DNA of 29,093 bases from JBBSEZ01 sp038239195 (lineage in GTDB: Bacteria; Planctomycetota; Planctomycetia; Gemmatales; Gemmataceae), in assembly GCA_038239195.1 (NCBI GenBank), contig JBBSEZ010000068.1, forward strand, positions 1 through 29,093. The letters run 5' to 3'. Shown piece after piece: positions 24,097 through 29,093 of this stretch. Made by a program: the position numbers and the translations under genes. Below the pieces are notes generated by a model that searched no databases, was not told the origin of the DNA, and saw only the letters and a program-made list of their open reading frames with translations. Within the stretch, counting starts at the first letter, position 1, and the number at the start of each line of letters is the position of its first letter.

Positions 24097-25188
24097 ATGT
24101 CCGAGACGCGCTCGCGCGAGATCATCCGCCAGTTCCCGCAGAACGGGATGAAGCTCCTGCTGCACAACCCCGAAAACGTCCGCGACCTGCTCCAGGTCGC
24201 TCGTTCGCCCCTGGTGCCGGCGATCGACTTCGACCAGATGCGCGTCGATCCGACCGACTACGTTGCCAGCGACTTTCGCCACGTCGAATCGGACCTGGTG
24301 CTGACGGCGCCCTTCCGCCCGGGCGCCCGCAAGCGCCGCAAGACGATCTCGCTCTACGTCCTGCTCGAACACCAGTCCGAGCCGGACCGCTTGATGGTCC
24401 TCCGCGTCCTCGACTACCTCGTGCAAATCTGGAAAGCCCAGGTGCGCGCCTGGGGCCGGCGGCACGGCTCCCTGGCGAGCGTTCGCCTCCAGCCGATCTT
24501 GCCCGTGGTCTTCTACACGGGCACCTACCGCTGGGAAGCGATCGGCCAGCTCGTCGATCTCATCGAGGAGGGCAGCCAGTTCCGCGACGTGACGCCCTTC
24601 CTCACGCCCCTTTTCGTGAACCTCCCCGACCTCTCCCCGCTAGACCTCCAAGCGAGGGGCGGGTTCTTCGGAGACGTGCTGCATCTGCTGCGCGAGCGGG
24701 ACGCGCGCCGCCCCGAGTTCCGCGCGTTGTTGCGCCAGGTCGTGACGCACCTCGAAACGATCCCCAAAGAAGGCCGGCTGCGCTGGCTGGAGCTCCTTTC
24801 GTACGTCAGCGCCTTCGTGTATCATTACCGGAACGAGAGCGAGCGCCCCCAGTTGAACGAGACGATCGAGGCCTCGCTCCGCAGCGACGAACACCGACAG
24901 GAGGTCCGAGACATGGGCCGAACGATTGCCGAGGCGATCCGCGCCGAGGGTGACGCGCAAGGCACTGTTCGCACTCTCCAGCAGACGCTTGTCCGGATGC
25001 TCACCCTGCGGTACGGCGAGTTGCAGGGCACCACAGAACAACTAATCCGCGATACCATCGACTTCGCCCAGCTCAATGCCTGGGTCGATCGCTTTGTAAC
25101 GGCCAAGTCCCTCGACGAGGTGATGGCGGCCCAGCCCGCCCCCGCGCCCGCTCCAGCCAAATCGACGCGCTCGCGCCGGCGCTCGTGA
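24097..25188 (+). CDS. Rpn-family PD-(D/E)XK nuclease (recombination-promoting nuclease, YhgA-like)
   Basis: A 363-residue protein of the Rpn/transposase_31 family of PD-(D/E)XK DNA nucleases. Key elements are FRHVESDLVL (Asp66), then LYVLLEHQSEPD with the Glu91-x-Gln93 catalytic pair and the usual MVLRVLDYLVQIW helix. Rpn proteins stimulate RecA-independent recombination in E. coli and have been implicated in phage defence. The last 91 residues (from Met273) form a separable domain with an Ala/Pro and Arg-rich tail (PAPAPA then STRSRRRS). Inside the gene AGGAGGT is followed 7 nt later by ATG 24913, matching intragenic starts known to give short Rpn inhibitors. It starts with GAGGAG before ATG 24097. 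A duplicate of the C-terminal domain follows after 15 bp. Confidence 0.88.
   Translation: MSETRSREIIRQFPQNGMKLLLHNPENVRDLLQVARSPLVPAIDFDQMRVDPTDYVASDFRHVESDLVLTAPFRPGARKRRKTISLYVLLEHQSEPDRLMVLRVLDYLVQIWKAQVRAWGRRHGSLASVRLQPILPVVFYTGTYRWEAIGQLVDLIEEGSQFRDVTPFLTPLFVNLPDLSPLDLQARGGFFGDVLHLLRERDARRPEFRALLRQVVTHLETIPKEGRLRWLELLSYVSAFVYHYRNESERPQLNETIEASLRSDEHRQEVRDMGRTIAEAIRAEGDAQGTVRTLQQTLVRMLTLRYGELQGTTEQLIRDTIDFAQLNAWVDRFVTAKSLDEVMAAQPAPAPAPAKSTRSRRRS
24913..25188 (+). CDS. Intragenic short Rpn product (RpnS-like, internal start)
   Basis: Inferred nested product of 91 residues in the same frame as the Rpn nuclease, starting at its Met273. A full AGGAGGT (24899-24905) stands 7 nt before ATG 24913, far stronger than expected by chance inside a gene and better than the ribosome binding site of the long protein. 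For E. coli Rpn genes, a short form made from an internal start binds and inhibits the long nuclease; by analogy this would be an antitoxin-like subunit. The sequence shows the signal; production of the protein is not proven. A nearly identical unit is repeated as the next gene, which supports function. Confidence 0.72.
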   Translation: MGRTIAEAIRAEGDAQGTVRTLQQTLVRMLTLRYGELQGTTEQLIRDTIDFAQLNAWVDRFVTAKSLDEVMAAQPAPAPAPAKSTRSRRRS

Positions 25189-25203
25189 TAGGAGGTCTCG
25201 TCC

Positions 25204-25476
25204 ATGAGCCGAACGATTGCCGAGGCGATCCGGGCGGAGGGGGAAGTGCAAGGTATGGTTCTCGCGCTCCAACAGGTACTCCTGAGCCAGTTCGCCCTGC
25301 GGTACGGCGAGCTGACGGCCGCCACAGAGCAACGCATCCGCGGCACCATCGACTTCGCCCAACTCAGCGCCTGGAGCCAGCGCTTTGTGACGGCCGATTC
25401 CCTCGCCGAAGTGATGGCAGCCCCGCCCGCGCCAGCCCCCGCCAAATCGACCCGATCGCGCCGCCGCCGCGCGTGA
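25204..25476 (+). CDS. Free-standing copy of the Rpn C-terminal domain (duplicated RpnS-like)
   Basis: A 90-residue protein about 70% identical to the last 91 residues of the preceding Rpn protein: MSRTIAEAIRAEG...LRYGEL...TIDFAQL...RFVTA...KSTRSRRR. It has no nuclease core. The start ATG 25204 is preceded by AGGAGGT (25190-25196) with the same 7-nt spacer as the intragenic start of the long gene, so the copied segment includes the translation signal. This shows that the copied unit began at the internal ribosome binding site, which is what would be expected if the short product was already functional. Both copies end in the same Pro/Ala plus Arg-rich tail. Likely role: an extra inhibitor or partner of the nuclease. 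It precedes mtaB by 28 bp. Confidence 0.82.
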   Translation: MSRTIAEAIRAEGEVQGMVLALQQVLLSQFALRYGELTAATEQRIRGTIDFAQLSAWSQRFVTADSLAEVMAAPPAPAPAKSTRSRRRRA

Positions 25477-25504
25477 GCCGCCCGGCCGGTCCCAGGAGCC
25501 CCGG

Positions 25505-26866
25505 ATGTCCTCCCCGCGCACGGTCCGCCTGCTGACGCTCGGCTGCAAGGTCAACCAGTACGAGACTCAGTACGTCAAGGAGATGCTCGAGCTCAACGGC
25601 TACGTCGAGGCCGCCGAGGGCAGGCCCGCCGACCTGTGCGTGGTCAATACCTGCACCGTCACCCACGAGGCCGACGCCAAGGGCCGCCAGCTCATCCGCC
25701 GGCTCCACAAGGCCAACCCCGCCGCCGACCTCGTCGTCATGGGCTGCTACGCCACGCGCGAGCCCGATGCCGTGCGCCGACTGCCCGGCGTCACCCACGT
25801 CATCACCGACAAGGCCCGCCTCGTCGAGGAGCTGGCCCCCTACGGCATCACCGAGGCGCCGCCCGGCATCGCGCGCTTCGACGACCACCAGCGCGCCTTC
25901 GTCAAAGTGCAGGACGGCTGCCTGCTCAACTGCTCCTATTGCATCATCCCCAGCGTCCGCCCCATCGTGCGCAGTCGGCCCCCCGAAGAAGTCGCCGACG
26001 AGGTATCGCGCCTCGTCGAGGCAGGACATCGCGAGGTCGTGCTGACCGGCATCCACCTCGGCCATTACGGGCTCGATTTGTGCAAAGGCCGACCGAGGGA
26101 ACAGTGGGTGCGCTTGCCCCAGCTTCTCGAGCGCCTGGCCAACCTGCCCGGCGACTTCCGCATCCGCCTGAGCAGCCTCGAGGCGGCCGAGGCGCGCGAC
26201 GACCTGGTGCGGGCCCTCGCCGAACAGCCGCGCATCTGCCCCCACCTGCACCTGTGCTTGCAGAGCGGCTCCGACGCCGTACTGGCGCGCATGAAGCGGC
26301 GCTATCGGCGCGAGGGCTTCCTCGAGCGCGTCCGGCGCATCCGCGCCGCCCTCGATCGGCCAGCCTTCAGCACCGACGTCATCGTCGGCTTCCCCGGCGA
26401 GACCGACGCCGACTTCGAGGCGACCTGCGAAGTGGCCCGTGCCGCCGGCTTCTCGCGCATCCACGTCTTCTCCTACAGCCCGCGAGCCGGCACTCCCGCG
26501 GCGAGCTTGCCCGGCGCCGTTCCGCCTCCTGTCGTCGCCGAGCGCCGGCGCCGCCTCCTGGAGATCGAGCGCGAGTTGGCGGACGACTATTACCGCGGCT
26601 TGCTCGGTGCCCGGCTCGACGTGCTCGTGGAAGGCGCCGACCCGCAACGGGCCGGGCACGCCCGCGGCACCTCCTGCCGCTATGCCCCCGTCACGTTCCG
26701 GGGCCATGCCCCGGCACTGATCCGCCGGCGCGTGACCGTGCGCGCCGTGGCCGTGGAGGGGGACGTGCTCATCGGCGAGCCTGAATCGGGCGGCGAGATC
26801 GGGCCCTCCACCGGGACAGCGAACGCCCGTTCAGGTAGGCTTGCCCTGCCGATAGTGGGCTCTTGA
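25505..26866 (+). CDS. mtaB: tRNA N6-threonylcarbamoyladenosine(37) methylthiotransferase
   Basis: MtaB is a radical SAM enzyme that converts t6A37 to ms2t6A37 in tRNAs reading ANN codons, in the cytoplasm. The 453-residue product has the three-part MTTase plan: an N-terminal domain binding the auxiliary [4Fe-4S] cluster (Cys14 in LGCKVNQYE, Cys50 in VNTCTVT, Cys81 in GCYA), the radical SAM core with CLLNCSYC (Cys139, Cys143, Cys146), and a C-terminal TRAM-like domain ending near residue 430, followed by a 20-residue variable tail. The GCKVNQYE motif places it with MtaB and not MiaB or RimO. ATG 25505 follows AGGAG. It follows the short Rpn gene by 28 bp and may share its transcript. Confidence 0.94.
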   Translation: MSSPRTVRLLTLGCKVNQYETQYVKEMLELNGYVEAAEGRPADLCVVNTCTVTHEADAKGRQLIRRLHKANPAADLVVMGCYATREPDAVRRLPGVTHVITDKARLVEELAPYGITEAPPGIARFDDHQRAFVKVQDGCLLNCSYCIIPSVRPIVRSRPPEEVADEVSRLVEAGHREVVLTGIHLGHYGLDLCKGRPREQWVRLPQLLERLANLPGDFRIRLSSLEAAEARDDLVRALAEQPRICPHLHLCLQSGSDAVLARMKRRYRREGFLERVRRIRAALDRPAFSTDVIVGFPGETDADFEATCEVARAAGFSRIHVFSYSPRAGTPAASLPGAVPPPVVAERRRRLLEIERELADDYYRGLLGARLDVLVEGADPQRAGHARGTSCRYAPVTFRGHAPALIRRRVTVRAVAVEGDVLIGEPESGGEIGPSTGTANARSGRLALPIVGS

Positions 26867-26898
26867 CTTCCCCCGTGTGAGGATTATGTTAAATCCTC
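26863..26898 (+). promoter_or_regulatory. Promoter with palindromic operator-like site before the STAS gene
   Basis: TTGACT (26863-26868) and TATGTT (26885-26890) with a 16-bp spacer form a sigma70-like promoter overlapping the mtaB stop codon, about 49 bp before the STAS start. A perfect inverted repeat GAGGATT (26879-26885) / AATCCTC (26892-26898), spacer 6, covers the -10 box, the position expected of a repressor site. It could alternatively be a weak hairpin. Confidence 0.5.
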
Positions 26899-26938
26899 GC
26901 TGCTCTCAAATCCGCGCGCGCACCGCGAGGGGCCAGTC

Positions 26939-27322
26939 ATGGACCGCTGCCGGCACATCACGGTCGAGCGCCGAGGCGAAGTCTTCTGCGTGCGCCTGCG
27001 CCGGCCTCGCCTCAACGAGCCCGACATGTATCAGTTCGCCGACGAGGTCATCGAGCTCGTCTCGCGCGACGGCTGTCGCCGGCTGGCGCTGTCCCTCGGC
27101 CCCGAACCGCTCGACTGCATGTACAGCGTCTTCCTCGCCAAGCTCATCACCATTCAGCGCAAGCTCCGCGAGTACGACGGCGAGATGGTCCTCTGCGAGG
27201 TGCCTTCCATGGTGATGCCGATCTTCGAGGCCACCAAGCTCGACACCCAGTTCCACTTCGTCCCCGACTTCGCCGCCGCCACGTCGCGCTGGGCCCACGG
27301 CCCGGCCGAATCGTTGCGCTGA
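26939..27322 (+). CDS. STAS-domain protein (anti-sigma factor antagonist-like)
   Basis: A 127-residue cytoplasmic protein that fits the STAS fold: an N-terminal strand pair (ITVERRGEVFCVRLRRP), then the segment CMYSVFLAKLITIQRKLREYDGEMVLCEV, the helix-strand typical of SpoIIAA-like proteins, and IFEATKLDTQFHFVPDFAAA. In anti-anti-sigma factors a Ser/Thr just before this helix is phosphorylated by a partner kinase; here the candidate is the Ser of MYSVFLA, in a less canonical setting than DSSG. No anti-sigma kinase or phosphatase is adjacent. The start is ATG 26939 with GAGGGG upstream. It ends 5 bp from the opposing MATE gene. Regulation by a palindromic site over the promoter is suggested. 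Confidence 0.75.
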   Translation: MDRCRHITVERRGEVFCVRLRRPRLNEPDMYQFADEVIELVSRDGCRRLALSLGPEPLDCMYSVFLAKLITIQRKLREYDGEMVLCEVPSMVMPIFEATKLDTQFHFVPDFAAATSRWAHGPAESLR

Positions 27323-27327
27323 TCCTC

Positions 27328-28974
27328 TCACACGCGCTGGTTCGCCCAGCGCCCGCTCGCGAAGCGCGCCAACACCAACGCGCCGCGCACCTGCACGTCG
27401 ATCAACATCGCCACCCACGCGCCGAGCAGGCCGAGGTCGGCGCCCGGCACGCTCCCCAGGCCCCCCAGGTCGAGCCGCTCGCGCGTCAGCAGATAGGCCA
27501 GCGGGATGCGGAGGGCGAAGAAGCCCAACCAGGTATACAGCACCGGCACGCGCGTGTCGCCGGCGCCCCGCAGCGCCCACCCGAGGACCATACACGACGC
27601 CAGCGCCGGCATGCCGAACGCCACGAGTTGCAAGAGCGGCACGCCCAGCTCCACGATGGGGAGCTGCTCCGGCTTCGGGCAAAACAGCAGAAACATCGGT
27701 CGGGCCAGCGCGAAGAACAGGGCCCCCATCAGCGTCATCACGGCTGCTCCCATCGCGAACGCCACCCACCCGCCGCGCGCCGCCTGGCGCGGCTGGCCGG
27801 CGCCGAGGTGCTGGCCCACGAGCGCGATGGCCGCCGTGCCGAACGCCGCGCCAAGCTGATAGCCCAGCCCCTCCCAGCCCAGGGCGATGCCGTGCGCCGC
27901 CCCCGCCACGGGGCCCAGCCCGTTGATGATGCTCAAGAACCACAGATAGCCGATCGCCATCGACAGGCTGTCCCCCGCCGCGGGGACGCTCACGCGCAGC
28001 AGCCGCCGCAGGACGGCGACGTGGGGCGCCAGCAATTTCCAGCGCAGGCGCAGCCCGGCCCGCCCGTTCAGCAGGAGGGCGACGACGGCCAGCCCGCCCA
28101 GCGCCTGACTGACGGCCGTGCCGACAGAAATGCCGACGAAGCCGAGGCCCGGGAACTGCCCGACGCCCTCGCAGAAGCCCCGGGCCAGGGGGATGTTGAG
28201 CAGGGCCACCCCACCCAACACCCACAGCCCGCAGCGCGTGTCGCCCGCGCCCGCCAGCGAGGCGATGCCCGCCGCCGAGATCACCTGGAAGACCAGCAAG
28301 TAGAACTGCGGGCGCAAGTAGTCGGCGGCATACGCTGCGGTGACGCCCTCCAGATGAAGCAGCCCCAAGGCCGGGCCGAGCACCAGCAGGCCGAGGCCCG
28401 TGCCGAGTAGCCCCAGCACCACGCCGAGCAGGACGGCCTGGTTGGCGACGAGTTGCGCGCCGCGGCGGTCGCCGGCGCCGATGAGGTGAGCCACCAGGGT
28501 CGTGGCGCCGACGCTCACCAGAACGGTGTAACTGCTGAGAAACCAGGCGAGGTAGGCGGCGGTGGTCTGCGCCGCCTGTGTGGCGGTCTGGTCCTCGGCC
28601 GACAGTTCCGACAAGTGTCCGGCGAGGTAGCGGTCGTAGAGGCTGACCGCCAGGATGAGCGACTGCTGCGCGAACACCGGCCAGGCCAGCATCAGCACGA
28701 GCCGCCAGGCCGGCCAACTGAGATGAGGGGGAGGCGCCGAAGCGCTCACGCCGTGATCGTCCACTCGCCCCCCCCCCACGACGCCAAAGCGATCGCCGGC
28801 CCGCAGTTTGCGCCCCGGCTGGGTCTCGGCCGTGCCGTTGACCGTGACGGTCCCCTCGCGGACCAGGAACTTGGCTTGCCCGCCGGTGTCCGCCAGGCCG
28901 ACCGCCTTGACCGCCTGCGCCAGCGTCACGTGGTCGCCGCGCAGGGCGAACGTCGAGGAAGAATGCTCGCTCAT
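27328..28974 (-). CDS. MATE-family efflux transporter read as a fusion with an S4 domain
   Basis: As written, the frame encodes 548 residues: an N-terminal S4 RNA-binding domain (residues 1-70), a G10-encoded Gly tract, then a MATE transporter with about 12 hydrophobic segments from the LVLMLAWPVFAQQSLILAVSLYDRYLAGHL stretch on. Typical MATE traits are SVGATTLVAHLIGAGDRRGA in the first half and its echo IALVGQHLGAGQPRQAAR in the second. MATE proteins export drugs or metabolites by H+ or Na+ antiport in the inner membrane. An S4-MATE fusion is odd. If one G is removed from the run at 28768-28777 the S4 gene stops at 28746 and the transporter starts at GTG 28749 (473 residues, normal MATE length). 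The second reading is preferred. Confidence 0.82.
   Translation of the reverse strand: MSEHSSSTFALRGDHVTLAQAVKAVGLADTGGQAKFLVREGTVTVNGTAETQPGRKLRAGDRFGVVGGGRVDDHGVSASAPPPHLSWPAWRLVLMLAWPVFAQQSLILAVSLYDRYLAGHLSELSAEDQTATQAAQTTAAYLAWFLSSYTVLVSVGATTLVAHLIGAGDRRGAQLVANQAVLLGVVLGLLGTGLGLLVLGPALGLLHLEGVTAAYAADYLRPQFYLLVFQVISAAGIASLAGAGDTRCGLWVLGGVALLNIPLARGFCEGVGQFPGLGFVGISVGTAVSQALGGLAVVALLLNGRAGLRLRWKLLAPHVAVLRRLLRVSVPAAGDSLSMAIGYLWFLSIINGLGPVAGAAHGIALGWEGLGYQLGAAFGTAAIALVGQHLGAGQPRQAARGGWVAFAMGAAVMTLMGALFFALARPMFLLFCPKPEQLPIVELGVPLLQLVAFGMPALASCMVLGWALRGAGDTRVPVLYTWLGFFALRIPLAYLLTRERLDLGGLGSVPGADLGLLGAWVAMLIDVQVRGALVLARFASGRWANQRV
28746..28974 (-). CDS. S4-domain RNA-binding protein (YbcJ/RlbA-like), joined to MATE by a homopolymer
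   Basis: A small RNA-binding module with the S4 pattern of YbcJ-like proteins: FALRGDHVTLAQAVKAVGLADTGG, then QAKFLVREGTVTVNG and GRKLRAGDRF. Such approximately 70-75 residue proteins are common, bind RNA and are usually independent. In the sequence as given the frame runs on into the transporter through three Gly codons made by ten consecutive G on the minus strand. With nine G it would end GVVGGGEWTITA and stop at 28746, overlapping a GTG transporter start by four bases (GTGA), an ordinary coupled arrangement. ATG 28974 has GGGGGA about 12 nt upstream. The coordinates given assume the nine-G version. Confidence 0.7.
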
Positions 28975-29041
28975 GATCGTGTGGTCCCCCTGTTGCCGGC
29001 CCGCCTGCGCCCCCCGGTTAGCGGCGCGTCGCCGCAGCGGT

Positions 29042-29093
29042 GGGGGCCCCCCCACTTGGCATCCGCGCGAAACCCCCCCCCCCCCGCCCCCCC
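29042..29093. other. Poly-C contig end
   Basis: The last 50 bases are dominated by runs of C (one of 13) with little other content. This looks like an assembly end or low-quality terminal sequence, and it lies near the ten-base homopolymer that affects the MATE gene. Confidence 0.7.

Noticed and set aside
25364..28717. Long antisense or opposite-strand frames over mtaB and the MATE gene
   Set aside because: No motifs, and they cross the ends of well-supported genes.

Overview
The window is about 29 kb of very GC-rich bacterial DNA, densely coding, with no rRNA, tRNA or CRISPR array that I can recognise. The gene mix points to a planctomycete, perhaps a Gemmata relative: secreted HEAT-repeat and propeller-like proteins, a SpoIVB-type S55 protein, an ECF-type sigma factor, Uma2 and Rpn nuclease-fold proteins, an ARPP-1 domain protein, and intergenic palindromes that yield spurious repeat peptides. 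This is inference from family content; no phylogenetic marker was tested. The right end dissolves into poly-C and looks like a contig end.

Layout. 0.1-3.4 kb: RNA 2'-phosphotransferase (kptA), a class III aminotransferase, a PD-(D/E)XK-like hypothetical, and an opposing small antitoxin-like gene. 3.5-9.6 kb: a secreted C45/AAT-type Ntn hydrolase, a membrane-anchored protein, a stand-alone LigD-type phosphoesterase domain, an ECF-like sigma factor, a thioredoxin, a P-loop kinase-like gene bracketed by two copies of one palindromic repeat, an ARPP-1 protein and a small membrane protein. 9.6-10.24 kb has no convincing gene. 10.2-16.1 kb: S55 peptidase-like protein, an 885-residue secreted propeller-like protein with a strong terminator, a second type of palindrome, and a slipin. 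16.1-19.5 kb, minus strand: leuC, a Uma2 gene, leuD and a conserved hypothetical, apparently one operon behind a TATAAT-containing promoter. 19.7-27.3 kb, plus strand: two tandem secreted HEAT-repeat paralogues, an Rpn-family nuclease, a separate copy of its C-terminal domain, mtaB, and a STAS protein. 27.3-29.0 kb, minus strand: a MATE transporter joined in frame to an S4 RNA-binding domain across a run of ten G.

The most interesting locus is 24.1-25.5 kb. The Rpn gene has a strong Shine-Dalgarno plus ATG inside its 3' part. The same unit (Shine-Dalgarno, 7-nt spacer, ATG, C-terminal domain) is repeated immediately downstream as its own gene. This fits the long-nuclease/short-intragenic-inhibitor arrangement described for E. 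coli Rpn proteins, with the short partner duplicated into a free-standing gene. The second is the S4-MATE junction: deleting one G from the homopolymer would restore two ordinary genes overlapping by GTGA.
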